A stretch of DNA of 64,000 nucleotides from Aquibacillus albus (lineage in GTDB: Bacteria > Bacillota > Bacilli > Bacillales > Amphibacillaceae). The notes under the pieces are model-generated. The model saw only the letters and a list, made by a program, of their open reading frames with translations, was not told the origin of the DNA and ran no database searches. Position numbers and translations under genes: made by a program. The stretch spans positions 62,001 through 126,000 of the forward strand of contig NZ_JAFBDR010000007.1 of NCBI RefSeq assembly GCF_016908325.1. Reading direction: 5' to 3'. Shown here one piece after another: positions 8,978 through 20,534 of the stretch (position 1 is its first letter; every line of letters begins with the position of its first letter).

Positions 8978-9628
8978 TTAGAAGCCGAACTGCTTAAGCT
9001 TTTCCTCCGTCAAGCCTTCCTTAGTCTCTTGAGAATCAGCTTTAGCAGTGAGTAACCGATCCATATATTTCGCTAACATATCGTATTCGACATTAACGAC
9101 ATCACCTAATTTTTTATTGCCTATCACCGTCGCTCTTCTTGTCTCCGGGATAAGCGAGATAACGAAACCATCCTCTTCCACTCCAAATACCGTAAGTGAA
9201 GTTCCATCCACACAAATTGAACCTTTGAGTGCGACAAATGGTAATCCTTCCGTTGGTATCGCAATAAAAATGTACTGAGCATTATCTTCTGTCCACGTTC
9301 TATCAATCGTACCTACTGCATCCACATGTCCTGATACAAAATGACCGCCAAACCTACCGGATGCGGACATCGCTCTTTCTAAATTCACTTCCGAACCAAC
9401 TGTAACTTTGGCTAAAGAAGAACCTCGAAATGTTTCCGGAATCACATCAACTAAAAAACGGTCTTTATCATATGAAGTTACCGTTAAGCAAACACCATTT
9501 ACCGAGATACTGTCACCAACCGCTACACCACTCGTTACTTTTGCAGCTTCAATCGTTAAGGATAAGGAACTTTTATTTCTAGCTATACTTATAACTTTCC
9601 CTTTTTCTTCTACAATACCAGTAAACAT
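8978..9628 (-). CDS. ribE: Riboflavin synthase alpha subunit
   Basis: A 216-residue enzyme built from two repeated lumazine-binding domains: [10 protein letters not shown]... with [13 protein letters not shown] (about 38-50) and a second copy with [12 protein letters not shown] (about 136-147). It dismutates two lumazines into riboflavin and the pyrimidine substrate of RibH. The ATG follows the ribD stop with no gap. The C-terminal extension (about 195-216) is charged and variable. The same protein is called RibC or RibB in other naming schemes. Confidence 0.97.
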   Translation of the reverse strand: MFTGIVEEKGKVISIARNKSSLSLTIEAAKVTSGVAVGDSISVNGVCLTVTSYDKDRFLVDVIPETFRGSSLAKVTVGSEVNLERAMSASGRFGGHFVSGHVDAVGTIDRTWTEDNAQYIFIAIPTEGLPFVALKGSICVDGTSLTVFGVEEDGFVISLIPETRRATVIGNKKLGDVVNVEYDMLAKYMDRLLTAKADSQETKEGLTEEKLKQFGF

Positions 9629-10717
9629 CTACACTTTCTCCTTTCTAGGATGCGCGGTAACCTTAATATCCGGACCAATTTGTTCAAGGGAAGTCACTTC
9701 AAGACTCACGGCTTCATTCATGAAAGCTGGAGAAGATCCTCCAATAGGCGTGAATGCATCACTACCGCCAAGTAGTTTCGGTGCGATATACCAATGGATG
9801 ACTTGGAATAAACGATTATCTATAAACGACCGGTGAACTGCACTTCCACCCTCTACATACAACGATTGAATCTTCCGCTCTCCTAAAAGACTAAGCACAT
9901 CATCAAGATTAATTTGTTTGGAGGTCATCTGAATAATATCTACGTGCGGGTATTGCTTCGAAAATTCAGTCGCATCCGCTTCTAAACCGCAAATAATCCA
10001 AGTCGGCGCTTCTTGATTTAAGACATGAACGTTCTCATTTATCTTTAAATGTGTATCTAAAACAATTCGAATGGGATTTTTTCCACCTTGGGGCAATCTG
10101 GTGGTTAACTGGGGATTATCCTGTAAAACCGTATTGATCCCAACTAGGATAGCATCATGGATGGAACGCTGGTAATGAACATCTTCTCTCGCTTGCTCCG
10201 ACGTTACCCACTTACTATCTCCAGATGAGGTAGCAATTTTACCATCCAATGTCATCGCTGCTTTCAGCGTGACAAAAGGCTGCTTCCTTTGAATAAAATG
10301 GAAAAATTTACGGTTCAACTCTAAAGCTCTTGCTTCTTGAATACCAATTTCAACATCAATTCCAGCTTTTTGCAGCTTTTCTACTCCTTTTCCAGCGACA
10401 TCTGGATTTGGATCTAAGCAGGCAATATAGGCTTTCTTTACCTTTCGTTCGATAATCAAATCTGCACAGGGTGGTGTTTTACCATGATGAGCACATGGCT
10501 CAAGCGTGACGTAGATATCTGCACCTTCTGCGTCTTCCCCTGCTTGCTCTAGCGCATGAACCTCCGCATGAGCTTTACCAGCTTGTAAGTGTGTACCGAT
10601 TCCTAGAATCCTACCATCTTTTACAACTACCGCTCCTACAGATGGATTTGGACTTGTTTGACCAATTGTTTTTTCGGCCATTGTTAAAGCTAAATCCATA
10701 TATTCTTCTTTTTTCAA
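9629..10717 (-). CDS. ribD: Bifunctional diaminohydroxyphosphoribosylaminopyrimidine deaminase / 5-amino-6-uracil reductase
   Basis: A 362-residue fusion, first gene of the riboflavin operon. The N-terminal cytidine-deaminase-like domain has the zinc motif HAEVHAL (about 49-55) and PCAHHGKTPPC. The C-terminal reductase domain (about 145-362) has LDGKIATSSGDSKWVTS and VEGGSAVHRSFI. It performs the second and third steps of the GTP branch. The start is a TTG at 10717 with AAAGGATG about seven bases upstream; the next in-frame ATG (codon 7) lacks an SD. Confidence 0.96.
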   Translation of the reverse strand: MKKEEYMDLALTMAEKTIGQTSPNPSVGAVVVKDGRILGIGTHLQAGKAHAEVHALEQAGEDAEGADIYVTLEPCAHHGKTPPCADLIIERKVKKAYIACLDPNPDVAGKGVEKLQKAGIDVEIGIQEARALELNRKFFHFIQRKQPFVTLKAAMTLDGKIATSSGDSKWVTSEQAREDVHYQRSIHDAILVGINTVLQDNPQLTTRLPQGGKNPIRIVLDTHLKINENVHVLNQEAPTWIICGLEADATEFSKQYPHVDIIQMTSKQINLDDVLSLLGERKIQSLYVEGGSAVHRSFIDNRLFQVIHWYIAPKLLGGSDAFTPIGGSSPAFMNEAVSLEVTSLEQIGPDIKVTAHPRKEKV

Positions 10718-10755
10718 GTAAACACATCCTTTCCATGGTTGGAAAGAAGCAAGAA

Positions 10756-10779
10756 GCCCCGGAATTCATATCCCGGGGC
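10756..10779 (-). terminator. Regulated terminator of the FMN riboswitch
   Basis: GCCCCGG/CCGGGGC arms with a 10-base loop lie between the aptamer and ribD, followed on the minus strand by a T-rich stretch (TTCTTGCTTCTTT). The position fits FMN-induced premature termination. Confidence 0.75.
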
Positions 10780-10829
10780 AATTTTTAGCAAATGGAAAAA
10801 ACGTAACAAAGATAGATACGCCTCATTCA

Positions 10830-10977
10830 TTTCCTTTTCCCATCCAGACTTTAACTGTCGGCTTTGGATTCACACCAAATCCACCATCGCATAAACATGC
10901 TCCGGGTCACGGACTTAAGGTACATACGATCATACCCATCACCGTCGGTCGGGATTTTCACCCTGCCCCAAAGGAAA
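10830..10977 (-). promoter_or_regulatory. FMN riboswitch (RFN element)
   Basis: The minus strand carries all the conserved RFN blocks in order: GGGGCAGGGTGAAAATCCCG, ACCGACGGTGAT, AGTCCGTGACCC, GGTGGATTTGGTG, and AGCCGACAGTTAAAGTCTGG followed by ATGGGA. The P1 stem pairs TTTCCTTT with AAAAGGAAA. It precedes ribD by about 110 bases and contains no reading frame. Confidence 0.97.
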
Positions 10978-10998
10978 TCCTTATATTCGATTGTAATT

Positions 10999-11007
10999 AT
11001 CATACCA
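10999..11007 (-). promoter_or_regulatory. Extended -10 promoter of the riboflavin operon
   Basis: TGG-TATGAT on the minus strand, 22 bases before the riboswitch. The -35 region is poor, so the extended TG motif probably matters. Confidence 0.5.
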
Positions 11008-11044
11008 TTTTGCGAATGAAATTGCACATAAATAAACTAATTTT

Positions 11045-11085
11045 TTTGAAAAAAACTGTAACTGTGACCTGCATTAAGGTCCCAG
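11045..11085 (-). terminator. Intrinsic terminator of murB
   Basis: Stem CTGGGACCT/AGGTCACAG (one mismatch) with a 6-base loop at 11062-11085, followed on the minus strand by TTACAG and a run of seven T. Confidence 0.7.
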
Positions 11086-11086
11086 C

Positions 11087-12010
11087 TTAATCTGATACAT
11101 CCTCACCAATAATCCGAACTTCTCTTTCTAAGTCTACGCCAAACTTCTCTTTTACGGTTTTCTGCACCATTTCAATTACTGCAATATAATCCGATGCTGT
11201 TGCATTCCCTTTGTTTATAATAAATCCGGCGTGCTTTGTAGATACTTCCGCGTCACCGACCCCTTTTCCTTGCAGGTTACTATCCTGAATTAACTTCCCT
11301 GCAAAATAACCTGGTGGTCGCTTAAACACACTACCACATGATGGGTACTCTAATGGCTGCTTTGATTCACGTTTATAAGTTAAATCATCCATCACATCTT
11401 TAATTTCATGATAATTTCCTGGTTGTAAATCAAAGTGAGCTTCTAATACGATGTAGCCTTTATCTGGGATGTTACTCGTGCGGTAATCTAAATCTAAATC
11501 CTCCGCAACTAATTGAAGTAACTCTCCATTTCGATCAACTACAATGGTGTGCCGCAAAACATCCTTCACTTCGCCACCGTAGGCTCCAGCGTTCATATAT
11601 AAGGCACCACCTACCGTCCCAGGAATCCCACATGCAAATTCCAACCCAGTCAAGTTTTCCTGTAGTGCTCTCCGAGATACATCGATAATTCGTGCTCCAC
11701 TTTCCGCAATAAGACTATTCCCTTCTCGTTTGATGGCAGTAAACCGTTTTGGGCTTAATACGATACCACGAATACCACCATCTCTGACGATAAGGTTAGA
11801 TCCATTTCCTAGCAATGTAAAAGGAACCTGTTCGTTATTTGCAAGCTTTACAATTTGTTGCACTTCCTCAATAGAAGAAGGTGTAACAAAAAAGTCTGCT
11901 TTTCCTCCAAGCCGTGTGTACATATGATTTCTCAACAGCTCATCAACCATCACATTTTCCTCAGATGTAATGGATATTAATTTATTGTATATATGATGGT
12001 TATTTCCCAC
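11087..12010 (-). CDS. murB: UDP-N-acetylenolpyruvoylglucosamine reductase
   Basis: A 307-residue FAD enzyme that reduces UDP-GlcNAc-enolpyruvate to UDP-MurNAc in peptidoglycan precursor synthesis. The FAD-binding N-terminal region (NHMYTRLGGKADFFV, then LLGNGSNLIVRDGG) is followed by GIPGTVGGALYMNAGAYGGE. The C-terminal catalytic block is SCGSVFKRPPGYFAGKLIQ, whose serine is the proton donor. The short form lacking the extra Tyr-loop insertion is usual for Gram-positive type II MurB. A GTG at 12010 is chosen as start because AAAGGATG lies six bases upstream; an ATG at 12019 overlaps that SD. Standalone gene with its own promoter and terminator. Confidence 0.95.
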   Translation of the reverse strand: MGNNHHIYNKLISITSEENVMVDELLRNHMYTRLGGKADFFVTPSSIEEVQQIVKLANNEQVPFTLLGNGSNLIVRDGGIRGIVLSPKRFTAIKREGNSLIAESGARIIDVSRRALQENLTGLEFACGIPGTVGGALYMNAGAYGGEVKDVLRHTIVVDRNGELLQLVAEDLDLDYRTSNIPDKGYIVLEAHFDLQPGNYHEIKDVMDDLTYKRESKQPLEYPSCGSVFKRPPGYFAGKLIQDSNLQGKGVGDAEVSTKHAGFIINKGNATASDYIAVIEMVQKTVKEKFGVDLEREVRIIGEDVSD

Positions 12011-12055
12011 TGCAATCATCCTTTTTCATCTACATAAGCAAACATCACAATTTTA

Positions 12056-12085
12056 ATTATAGCAGTTGGATTAGCCCTGCTTCAA
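12056..12085 (-). promoter_or_regulatory. SigmaA promoter of murB
   Basis: TTGAAG (12080-12085), 18-base spacer, perfect TATAAT (12056-12061) on the minus strand, about 45 bases before the GTG start. Confidence 0.65.
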
Positions 12086-12279
12086 CAAACATCTCTCTTG
12101 GTATAATATGCCCAATCATTAATCCAAGTTACCGGTCTAAAAGCTCCCCTACAGGAAGCACTTCGATGTTCTATTTACTTTTCCCATTCTAATAGTTGGT
12201 CAATTTTTTTAACAGCCTTTCCATCTCCGTCAAGAATCATTACGGAGACCAACATACGCTTTAAGTCTATAAAGAAAAA
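12086..12279. other. Gap between argF and murB with no supported gene
   Basis: The 300-bp gap holds the murB promoter at one end and the argF terminator at the other. A 26-codon minus-strand frame (12176-12255) has no SD. No conserved RNA or repeat was recognised in the middle part. Confidence 0.5.
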
Positions 12280-12315
12280 AGCACATGGTAATGAAATTAA
12301 TAATTACCATGTGCT
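12280..12315 (-). terminator. Terminator of the carAB-argF operon
   Basis: A perfect 13-bp stem (arms 12280-12292 and 12303-12315) lies 11 bases after the argF stop and is followed on the minus strand by TTTTTTCTTT. Confidence 0.9.
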
Positions 12316-12325
12316 TCGTTTATTG

Positions 12326-13285
12326 TTATTCTCCCATCAAAGCCGTCATCAATGCCTTCTGAGCATGCAAGCGATTTTCTGCTTCTTGGAATACAACGGA
12401 ATGTTTGCCATCAATAATTTCCGCTGTCACTTCCTCTTCCCGATGAGCTGGTAAGCAATGCATAAAAATATAATCAGATTTTGCATGGCTGACAAGCGCT
12501 TGATTCACTTGAAATGCTTCGAAAGCTTTCTCACGTTCCTTTTGCTCACTTTCCTGCCCCATACTAGCCCAAACATCTGTGTAAATGACATCAGCATCCT
12601 TAACCGCTTCGTACGGGTCTTCGGTAATTTGAATTTCTGAACCTTTTGCAAAGGATTTTGCTTTTTCCGTAGCTGCTGGATCAGGGTGATACCCAGCTGG
12701 TGCAGCAACACTTATGTTCATTCCAGTTTTCGCAGCACCAATCATAAGCGAATTGGCCATATTATTTCCATCACCAATGTAAGCCATTTTCAAACCAGCT
12801 AGCTGTCGCTTTTCTTCCTTGATTGTTTGCAGGTCAGCTAATACCTGGCACGGATGGTAAAGATCCGTTAACCCATTAATAACTGGGATAGACGCATTTT
12901 CAGCCAACTCCTCAACATCATCCTGCGAAAACGTACGAATCATAATACCATCTAGGTATCCAGATAACACCTTGGCCGTATCAGCTATCGGCTCTCCTCT
13001 TCCAATTTGAATATCTTTCGAGCTTAGAAAAAGACCAGTTCCACCTAACTGATAAATCCCTACTTCAAAGGATACGCGTGTACGAGTCGATGATTTCTCA
13101 AAAATCATTCCAAGTGTCTTCCCTTTTAACGGCTCATAAACAATTCCTTTTTTACGCTGTTCTTTTAAATAATTTGCTAAATCTAAAAGGTACTCTATTT
13201 CTTCCGTTGTATAATCAGCTAAAGTTAAAAAATCCTTACCATTAAGCTGGCCCTTCAAATTAGCTGAAGTCACTACTGTACTCAT
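12326..13285 (-). CDS. argF: Ornithine carbamoyltransferase
   Basis: A 319-residue enzyme forming citrulline from ornithine and carbamoyl phosphate. The carbamoyl phosphate loop [10 protein letters not shown] is at about 63-72 and the HPCQ-type motif appears as [10 protein letters not shown]. The ornithine-binding end shows DVWASMGQE and [11 protein letters not shown]. Its start overlaps the carB stop by 4 bases (ATGA), which suits channelling of carbamoyl phosphate made by CarAB. Position and order identify the anabolic ArgF rather than the catabolic ArcB; no arcA or arcC is nearby. Confidence 0.96.
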   Translation of the reverse strand: MSTVVTSANLKGQLNGKDFLTLADYTTEEIEYLLDLANYLKEQRKKGIVYEPLKGKTLGMIFEKSSTRTRVSFEVGIYQLGGTGLFLSSKDIQIGRGEPIADTAKVLSGYLDGIMIRTFSQDDVEELAENASIPVINGLTDLYHPCQVLADLQTIKEEKRQLAGLKMAYIGDGNNMANSLMIGAAKTGMNISVAAPAGYHPDPAATEKAKSFAKGSEIQITEDPYEAVKDADVIYTDVWASMGQESEQKEREKAFEAFQVNQALVSHAKSDYIFMHCLPAHREEEVTAEIIDGKHSVVFQEAENRLHAQKALMTALMGE

Positions 13286-16200
13286 CGTAACACACGCTCC
13301 TTTTTATTCAGTGTATTCGCTTCTGCCCGATACTCATTCATGGAAAGCGGCTGGTCTTGTGTTTCGTTTGTCGCTTGCAAATAGACGAGTAATGTTTCTA
13401 CCGAAGTTAGGCAATTCGTATCCGATTTAAGTGCATTTTCTCTTAAAATCACATGCTCATCGGCATCGCCACTTTGCTTCGTACTACAAACAAAAGCAAA
13501 ATCGCCTTCCACACAAGCGTTTTGAGCATCCTCCAAAGTCATCGTATGACCAAGCTGAATACCATTTTCTTGTAACAATGCGACCGTAGATTCATCGGCT
13601 GTCACTTTTGCTTGGCAGTTTGACAATAATTCGATCAACTCTGATTTTTTATCTAATTCCAAATCCTGTAACGACAGATAAATCGTGTCTTCTCCTGACA
13701 ACTGCTTCAGACCTTTTTCCTTCCAGCCAAAAGCTTTTGCCATTGCAGTCTCGACTGTCTTTCCAAGCCCGATTACTTCACCAGTAGATTTCATTTCAGG
13801 TCCAAGTAAAGGGTCCACACCAGGAAGCTTATTCGTGGAAAAGACAGGCAGTTTAACAGCATAAAACGGCACATCTTTATGAAGACCTAAGTCCCATTCC
13901 TGTTGTTCTAATGACTCACCCATCTGCACGCGTGTAGCCAAATCAACCATTGGAACACCAGTTACCTTGCTGGCAATCGGTACAGTCCTTGAAGCACGAG
14001 GATTTACCTCTAATACGTATATCGTTTGTCTATCCTCGCTAATAACAAATTGAATGTTCATAATTCCTTTTACACCTAACTGAGCGGAAATTTGTTGTGC
14101 ATACTTCTCAATCAGCTGTTTCTGTTCCTCTGTTAAGTCAGGCGAAGGAAAGATTGCCGTACTGTCTCCAGAGTGAACACCCGCGCGCTCGACATGCTGG
14201 AATATTCCCGGAATCAGAATATCTTTCCCATCACATACAGCATCAATTTCGACTTCGTAACCAGAAATATAACGATCAATTAATAATGGGAAGATACGAG
14301 ATTCTGGTGAAGTTTGCTCCAAGTTACTCAAATAATTTAGCAGCTGGGCTTCATTACGGACAATGACCATTCCACGTCCACCAATAACATAGGAAGGGCG
14401 AATTAACACAGGATAACCAATCTTTTCTGCTACATCCTTAGCATCCTTCGTGTCCATTACCGTTTCTCCAGGTATATGCGGAATATTTAATTGTTTTAAT
14501 AACTGATAGAATTGATCACGATCTTCAACTGCTTCGATTGCAGTTAATGGCGTACCTGAAATAGAAACGCCTGCTTTCTCTAGTCCATCTGCCAAGTTAA
14601 TTGCTGTTTGCCCGCCAAATTGAACGAGTACACCATCAGCATTTTCTTTGTCTACAACATGCAAGACATCTTCAACAGTTAATGGTTCAAAATATAAATG
14701 ATCTGCTGTGTTAAAATCTGTACTGACTGTTTCCGGATTATTGTTAACAACAACAGCGTCTATCCCTTGATCCTGTAGAGACATTGCTGCATGAACGGAG
14801 CAATAATCGAATTCTACTCCTTGCCCAATCCGGATTGGTCCTGAGCCTAATACTACCATTCGTTTGTTGTCTGGTAAGGCTTCAACCTCATCTATTTCAT
14901 TCCAAGAGCTATAAAAATATGGCGTATCCGCAGAAAACTCAGCTGCACACGTATCTACCATCTTGTAAGCAGGTGCAATATTGTTTGCTGTTAACTTGGT
15001 ACGAACTTCCTCAACCTTGATATGAAATAGATTTGCTAATGTGTTATCTGAAAAACCAAATAATTTCGTTTTCTTTAAATCGTTAGCAGAAACATCTTGC
15101 CAGTCTTTTCGTTTTAATTCCATTTCCATTCCAATAATCAGTGCAATTTCATTCAAGAAGTATTTATTAATCGCAGTGATTTCATGGATCTGTTCAATTG
15201 TATAACCTCGGCGAAAAGCTTCTCCGACAACAAATAAGCGCTCATCTGTTGCTTGGTCTAATGCGAGATTAATCTCTTCATTTGATAGGTCATGTAATGA
15301 CGGTAACTCCAAATGTTCTAAGCCAATCTCCAATGAGCGAATCGCTTTATGAATGGCTGCAGGGAAATTTCTTGCTAAAGCCATCACTTCACCCGTTGCC
15401 TTCATCTGTGTTCCTAACAACCGATCTGCATTGGCGAATTTATCAAACGGCCAACGAGGGATTTTTAACGCAATATAGTCAATTGCTGGCTCAAAACTCG
15501 CATACGTATCTCCCGTAATAGGGTTTAAAACTTCATCTAAATGATATCCTAATGCCAGTTTAGCAGCGATACGCGCAATTGGATAACCAGTAGCTTTGGA
15601 AGCTAGTGCACTCGATCGACTTACTCGTGGATTTACTTCAATAATGATATAGTCATTGCTTTCTGGGTTTAAAGCAAACTGAATGTTACAGCCACCAATG
15701 ACCCCTAATTCACGAATCACTTTACAGGATGAAGTACGAAGCATTTGATATTGACGATCATTCAAGGTTTGAGAAGGTGCGACAACAATGCTGTCCCCTG
15801 TATGTACGCCAACAGGATCAACATTTTCCATGTTACACACAATGATACAAGTATCATTGGCGTCCCGCATCACTTCATACTCAACTTCTTTCCAACCTTT
15901 TACACTTTGTTCGATCAAAACTTGATTGATTGGACTAGCATCCAACCCATTTTTTACGATTCTGCGAAGCTCCTGTTCATCATTGGCAATCCCTCCACCA
16001 GCTCCACCTAACGTATATGCTGGACGAACAATTAACGGATATCCAACCACACTTGCAAATTGTAGAGCTTCAGCAAAAGAGCTAGTAGAGATACTTTCCG
16101 CTACCGGCTCATTCAAGTCCTTCATCATCGATTTAAAGATTTCACGGTCTTCTCCCTTTTGAATCGTATCCAACTGCGTACCAAGTAACTCTACATTATA

Positions 16201-16530
16201 TTTTTGAAGAACTCCTTCGTTCGATAATAACATCGCCAAGTTTAAGCCCGTTTGTCCTCCAAGTGTTGGCAACAAGCCATCAGGCTGTTCTTTTTCGATA
16301 ATTTTTGTGACGGACTCACAGGTTAATGGCTCCATATATACTTTGTCCGCAATATTTTCATCGGTCATGATGGTTGCTGGGTTATTGTTAACGAGAACAA
16401 CTTCGATTCCTTCTTCTTTTAACGCCAGACAAGCTTGTGTTCCTGCATAGTCAAATTCGGCTGCTTGCCCAATGATGATTGGGCCAGAGCCGATAACTAA
16501 TACTTTTTCTATACGAGTTAATTTAGGCAT
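13282..16530 (-). CDS. carB: Carbamoyl-phosphate synthase large subunit, arginine-linked
   Basis: A 1082-residue synthetase making carbamoyl phosphate from bicarbonate, ammonia and two ATP. The first ATP-grasp half (about 1-400) begins [21 protein letters not shown]. The second half (about 555-935) begins [20 protein letters not shown], the internal duplication typical of CarB. An oligomerisation region lies between them and an MGS-like allosteric domain forms the end (about 940-1082). The start lies inside the last codons of carA (8-base overlap), with GGGAGCGAAG as SD. Placement between carA and argF and an ARG box upstream indicate the arginine-repressed isozyme, not the pyrimidine one. 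Confidence 0.96.
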   Translation of the reverse strand: MPKLTRIEKVLVIGSGPIIIGQAAEFDYAGTQACLALKEEGIEVVLVNNNPATIMTDENIADKVYMEPLTCESVTKIIEKEQPDGLLPTLGGQTGLNLAMLLSNEGVLQKYNVELLGTQLDTIQKGEDREIFKSMMKDLNEPVAESISTSSFAEALQFASVVGYPLIVRPAYTLGGAGGGIANDEQELRRIVKNGLDASPINQVLIEQSVKGWKEVEYEVMRDANDTCIIVCNMENVDPVGVHTGDSIVVAPSQTLNDRQYQMLRTSSCKVIRELGVIGGCNIQFALNPESNDYIIIEVNPRVSRSSALASKATGYPIARIAAKLALGYHLDEVLNPITGDTYASFEPAIDYIALKIPRWPFDKFANADRLLGTQMKATGEVMALARNFPAAIHKAIRSLEIGLEHLELPSLHDLSNEEINLALDQATDERLFVVGEAFRRGYTIEQIHEITAINKYFLNEIALIIGMEMELKRKDWQDVSANDLKKTKLFGFSDNTLANLFHIKVEEVRTKLTANNIAPAYKMVDTCAAEFSADTPYFYSSWNEIDEVEALPDNKRMVVLGSGPIRIGQGVEFDYCSVHAAMSLQDQGIDAVVVNNNPETVSTDFNTADHLYFEPLTVEDVLHVVDKENADGVLVQFGGQTAINLADGLEKAGVSISGTPLTAIEAVEDRDQFYQLLKQLNIPHIPGETVMDTKDAKDVAEKIGYPVLIRPSYVIGGRGMVIVRNEAQLLNYLSNLEQTSPESRIFPLLIDRYISGYEVEIDAVCDGKDILIPGIFQHVERAGVHSGDSTAIFPSPDLTEEQKQLIEKYAQQISAQLGVKGIMNIQFVISEDRQTIYVLEVNPRASRTVPIASKVTGVPMVDLATRVQMGESLEQQEWDLGLHKDVPFYAVKLPVFSTNKLPGVDPLLGPEMKSTGEVIGLGKTVETAMAKAFGWKEKGLKQLSGEDTIYLSLQDLELDKKSELIELLSNCQAKVTADESTVALLQENGIQLGHTMTLEDAQNACVEGDFAFVCSTKQSGDADEHVILRENALKSDTNCLTSVETLLVYLQATNETQDQPLSMNEYRAEANTLNKKERVLR

Positions 16531-17617
16531 GTTGCTTCGCTCCCTTTGTCGCTATCTCGCCTACAAATTGTTCAAAAATGTTATGTGTATCGATTGGACC
16601 CGGATGTGCTTCAGGGTGGAATTGTACCGTTTTTATATGCTTCGAATGATGGACTAGCCCTTCGACAGAGCGATCATTCACATTCACATGAGATACTTTC
16701 CAATTTTTTTCATCCACCGAGTCCATATCCACGACATAACCGTGGTTTTGTGAAGTAATTAAAACTTTACCTGTTAAAAGATCTTTTACTGGATGATTGC
16801 TGCCTCTGTGACCATACGGCAGCTTCTTTGTCTTCGCACCATGCGCCAATGCAACCAGCTGATGGCCAAGACAAATGCCTAATGTATGGAACGATTCAGT
16901 AATTTCTTTAATATTGGTTGCTAAATGATTTAAGTCTTCAGGATTTCCTGGTCCATTTGATAATAAAATTCCATCCGGATCTATTTTTCTAATGGCTTCG
17001 ACAGACGTATTATATGGAACAACTGTCACATCACAACCAAGATTTAATAGAGAATTCGTTATTGAATGTTTATATCCAAAGTCCATCAGTACCACATGCG
17101 GCTTCGGATAACTAGTTGGCATGGTAGTTTTATATTGTTTCATTTCCGTTACCGAAACTTGCGCTACGATATCTTGATCAACCGATTGTTTTTGAGGTAA
17201 ATCTTTGGGGTCCGATGTTATTTTTCCGTACACTTCTCCTTTATCACGGATAATACGCGTTAATGCTCGTGTATCTATACCATATAATGTTGGAATCTGG
17301 TATTTTTTTACCATTTCTAATATCGTGAACGTAGATTGATAGTGTTCTGGTGTATGGCAAGGATATGAAATGATTAAACCTGAAAGTGATGGTTTGATAC
17401 TTTCTGAATCAAACTCATTAAATCCATAATTTCCAATTAAAGGGTATGTCATCGTTACAATTTGTCCTGCATACGATGGATCTGTCATTACTTCTTGATA
17501 GCCAGTCATCGCCGTATTAAAAACCATTTCTCCTTCAACGGCGTTCAACGGCCCTAACCATTTTCCTTCTAATACATCCCCCGTATTCAGCACGAGATAT
17601 CCTGTTTTTTCCATCAT
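16523..17617 (-). CDS. carA: Carbamoyl-phosphate synthase small subunit, arginine-linked
   Basis: A 364-residue glutaminase subunit that delivers ammonia to CarB. The N-terminal CPSase domain (about 1-150, with [15 protein letters not shown]) precedes a class I glutamine amidotransferase domain. Its nucleophile Cys lies in [15 protein letters not shown], and the His/Glu pair is in [15 protein letters not shown]. First gene of carA-carB-argF. Two adjacent ATG codons follow GGGAGGGC; the first is used here. An ARG-box-like sequence overlaps the -35 of the putative promoter. Confidence 0.96.
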   Translation of the reverse strand: MMEKTGYLVLNTGDVLEGKWLGPLNAVEGEMVFNTAMTGYQEVMTDPSYAGQIVTMTYPLIGNYGFNEFDSESIKPSLSGLIISYPCHTPEHYQSTFTILEMVKKYQIPTLYGIDTRALTRIIRDKGEVYGKITSDPKDLPQKQSVDQDIVAQVSVTEMKQYKTTMPTSYPKPHVVLMDFGYKHSITNSLLNLGCDVTVVPYNTSVEAIRKIDPDGILLSNGPGNPEDLNHLATNIKEITESFHTLGICLGHQLVALAHGAKTKKLPYGHRGSNHPVKDLLTGKVLITSQNHGYVVDMDSVDEKNWKVSHVNVNDRSVEGLVHHSKHIKTVQFHPEAHPGPIDTHNIFEQFVGEIATKGAKQHA

Positions 17618-17644
17618 GTTTGCCCTCCCAAAACCAGATAAATA

Positions 17645-17673
17645 TTTATACTCAATAATTAATAAATATACAA
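17645..17673 (-). promoter_or_regulatory. carA promoter with ARG-box-like operator
   Basis: TTGTAT (17668-17673), 17-base spacer, TATAAA (17645-17650) on the minus strand. TGTATATTTATTAA at 17659-17672 fits the ArgR/AhrC core TGNATWWWWATNCA with one mismatch and overlaps the -35. Confidence 0.6.
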
Positions 17674-17751
17674 GTCCTTGTAAAAAAATGCTTAGCTTCT
17701 TTTCAAAGAAACCAAGTACATCCTTTTCCTTTTTACTTTATATTAGTAGTT

Positions 17752-17780
17752 GAGGATGTTCAAAAAGGCTGAACATCCTC
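17752..17780 (-). other. 10-bp hairpin between argH and carA
   Basis: GAGGATGTTC/GAACATCCTC arms with a 9-base loop, ten bases after the argH stop. No T run follows on the minus strand, so it is a weak terminator, a 3'-end stabiliser or an attenuator. Confidence 0.5.
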
Positions 17781-17789
17781 CCATTGTGA

Positions 17790-19220
17790 TTATTCTACTA
17801 CAGAAAGCTCTTCTATTTTAGCTGCATGCTCTTTTATCCAGCCTATATTTTTTTCAAATAACATTTCAGCTTTGTTTATTTGCTCTTCAACGCGATTTTT
17901 AGCTGTACCACCTGCCACGTTTCGTGCATTGACAACTGCTTTTGGAGAAAGAACATCAAAGATATCTTCTTCGATTAATGACGAAAACTCTTGAAACTCT
18001 TCTAACGATAAATCTAATAAATATTTATTTTCATTAATACAAGATAAAACGACTTGCCCTACTACCGCATGTGCTTCTCTAAACGGAAGGTCTTTACCAA
18101 CAAGATAATCTGCTAAATCCGTTGCATTCGAGTAATCTTTCGCAACAGCTTGATACATCGTGTCTTTTTTCACTTCCATTGTTTCAATCATCGGAGCAAA
18201 TAGTCCCAATGCCCCTTTCAATGTTTCAACTGTATCAAACATGCCTTCCTTATCTTCTTGCATATCTTTGTTGTAAGCAAGTGGTAATCCTTTTAACGTC
18301 GTCAACATACCCATTAAATGGCCATATACACGTCCGGTTTTACCTCGAACTAATTCTGCCACATCTGGGTTTTTCTTTTGTGGCATCATGCTGCTTCCGG
18401 TACAAAACGCATCATCTAACTCAACGAAATTAAATTCTGCACTCGACCACTGGACAAGCTCTTCACAAAGACGAGACAAATGGGCAGTAACTAGAGAAGA
18501 ATTGGATAGAAATTCAACAACAAAGTCTCGATCACTGACCGCATCCAAGCTATTATCACATATGCCATCAAAGTTTAATTTTTCTGCTACATAGTGCCGA
18601 TCAATTGGAAAAGATGTCCCTGCAAGCGCGCCAGCTCCAAGTGGTGATTGGTTTACACGCTTCCAGCTATCTGCTAAACGTTCAACATCTCGTTGAAACA
18701 TAAAAACATACGCCATCATATGATGAGCAAAGAGTACAGGTTGTGCACGCTGTAAATGCGTATAACCCGGTAACACTGTATCTAGATTAGCCTTTGCTTG
18801 TGTGTGCAATGCCTGTTGTAGTTCCACAAGCTGTTGACTAATCGTCACAAGCGCCTCACGCAAATACAAACGCATATCTAGTGCAACTTGGTCATTACGA
18901 CTCCTGCCGGTGTGTAATTTCCCACCGACAGAGCCGACCTCATCAATTAAAAGTTTTTCCACATTCATATGAATGTCTTCGTTATCTTCTGTTAATTCCG
19001 CTTCACCAGAAGCAATCTTTTTAGCAACAGCCTTTAATCCTTCCGCGATTGTCGCAGCATCACTTTCTGAAATAATCTCACACTTTGCAAGCATTTCAAC
19101 ATGGGCTAGACTTCCTTGGATATCGTATTTAGCTAATTTTTGATCAAAACGGATCGAAGCCGTATATTCATCCACTAATTCATTGGTTGGTTTAGTGAAT
19201 CGTCCGCCCCATAATTTCAT
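17790..19220 (-). CDS. argH: Argininosuccinate lyase
   Basis: A 476-residue fumarase/aspartase-superfamily enzyme that splits argininosuccinate into arginine and fumarate. The start [19 protein letters not shown] is typical. [16 protein letters not shown] (about 107-122) and the signature loop [16 protein letters not shown] (about 274-289, carrying the catalytic Ser) are present. Its ATG overlaps the argG stop by 4 bases, so argG-argH are coupled. The C-terminal tail is slightly longer than usual. Confidence 0.97.
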   Translation of the reverse strand: MKLWGGRFTKPTNELVDEYTASIRFDQKLAKYDIQGSLAHVEMLAKCEIISESDAATIAEGLKAVAKKIASGEAELTEDNEDIHMNVEKLLIDEVGSVGGKLHTGRSRNDQVALDMRLYLREALVTISQQLVELQQALHTQAKANLDTVLPGYTHLQRAQPVLFAHHMMAYVFMFQRDVERLADSWKRVNQSPLGAGALAGTSFPIDRHYVAEKLNFDGICDNSLDAVSDRDFVVEFLSNSSLVTAHLSRLCEELVQWSSAEFNFVELDDAFCTGSSMMPQKKNPDVAELVRGKTGRVYGHLMGMLTTLKGLPLAYNKDMQEDKEGMFDTVETLKGALGLFAPMIETMEVKKDTMYQAVAKDYSNATDLADYLVGKDLPFREAHAVVGQVVLSCINENKYLLDLSLEEFQEFSSLIEEDIFDVLSPKAVVNARNVAGGTAKNRVEEQINKAEMLFEKNIGWIKEHAAKIEELSVVE

Positions 19221-20476
19221 TGTTTGACAGCTTCCTTTATATCAACATTTGCTTTCTCAATCGAATCAGACTTTTGTTCATGCACTTTATTAACTGTTGA
19301 GTGTACTTGTGTTGGCAAGCCCCAAAGCTTAATAAATCCAAGTGCAGCTTCATGATCAAACGCATCTTCTTTATTGTACGTTGCAAGATCAAAATCATAT
19401 AGTGAATGTGCAGATTCACGGCCTATAACCTGTGCATGACCTTTGTATAATTTCACTTTAACCGTTCCAGATACATACGCTTGTGTCTGCTCAATAAACG
19501 CTTTTAATGCATCTGTTAACTGAGAATACCACAGGCCATTGTAAACTGTTTCAGCTAATTTATGCTCAATCATTGGCTTGAATGATGCAATCTCCCTTGG
19601 TAACGTAAGGGCTTCAAGCTCTTGGTGTGCAGCAATTAAAGTTAAAGCTGCTGGACACTCATAAATTTCACGAGATTTAATTCCTACTAAACGATTTTCT
19701 ACGTGATCAATTCGACCAACACCATGCTTCCCTGCAACTTTATTCAATTCAAGGATAAGTTCTTCTAATGGATAAGACTTTCCATCAAGAGAAACTGGTT
19801 TACCTTGATCAAATGTAATTTGAATCGTTTGTGGCTCATCCGGTGCATCCTGTGGATCTACAGTTAGGTCAAACGCTTCTTTTGGTGCTTCTGCCCAAGG
19901 ATCCTCTAGAATTCCACACTCATTACTACGTCCCCATAGGTTTTGGTCAACACTGTATGGATTATCATGGTCAACCGGTACAGGAATACCATTTTCTTTT
20001 GCATATGCAATTTCTTCATCTCTTGTCATTTTCCACTCACGCACTGGTGCAACAATCTTCAGGTGAGGGTTTAATGCAGTAAATGCAACATCAAAACGAA
20101 CCTGATCATTTCCTTTCCCAGTACAGCCGTGTGCAACTGCAACCGCGCCTTCTTTTTCTGCAATATCAACTAGTACCTTTGCAATTAACGGACGAGATAG
20201 TGCAGATACTAAAGGATATTTCCCTTCATATAGAAGGTTCGCTTGAAGCGCCGGTAACACATATTCATTCGCATAAAGTGCTTTTGCATCTACTGTGTAA
20301 GATTTAATTGCACCAACGTCTAATGCCTTATTTTTTACAAATTCTAAATCCTTTCCTTCACCAACATCAAGACCTACAGCAATTACGTCATAATTATACT
20401 GATCTTGTAGCCATTTAATCGCAACAGAGGTATCTAATCCTCCAGAATAAGCTAATACAATCTTTTCTTTACTCAT
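19217..20476 (-). CDS. argG: Argininosuccinate synthase
   Basis: A 419-residue ATP-dependent ligase of citrulline and aspartate. The N-terminal PP-loop is [16 protein letters not shown] (about 8-23). [12 protein letters not shown] (about 116-127) and the [19 protein letters not shown] stretch are family hallmarks. GGGGAG precedes the ATG. It starts the argGH operon, whose promoter is covered by two ARG boxes, so repression by an AhrC/ArgR-type regulator with arginine is expected. Confidence 0.97.
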   Translation of the reverse strand: MSKEKIVLAYSGGLDTSVAIKWLQDQYNYDVIAVGLDVGEGKDLEFVKNKALDVGAIKSYTVDAKALYANEYVLPALQANLLYEGKYPLVSALSRPLIAKVLVDIAEKEGAVAVAHGCTGKGNDQVRFDVAFTALNPHLKIVAPVREWKMTRDEEIAYAKENGIPVPVDHDNPYSVDQNLWGRSNECGILEDPWAEAPKEAFDLTVDPQDAPDEPQTIQITFDQGKPVSLDGKSYPLEELILELNKVAGKHGVGRIDHVENRLVGIKSREIYECPAALTLIAAHQELEALTLPREIASFKPMIEHKLAETVYNGLWYSQLTDALKAFIEQTQAYVSGTVKVKLYKGHAQVIGRESAHSLYDFDLATYNKEDAFDHEAALGFIKLWGLPTQVHSTVNKVHEQKSDSIEKANVDIKEAVKQ

Positions 20477-20534
20477 TTATTTTCTCCCCTTAAGCATTTA
20501 TATTTGAATCTTTCCATTGTTTACTATTATCGTA

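Noticed and set aside
9408-9836. 142-codon plus-strand frame across ribE and ribD
   Set aside because: Antisense to two certain genes in a conserved operon; no SD and no recognisable family.
12176-12255. 26-codon minus-strand frame MLVSVMILDGDGKAVKK...
   Set aside because: No ribosome site before its ATG and no known family; may be a relic but cannot be supported.
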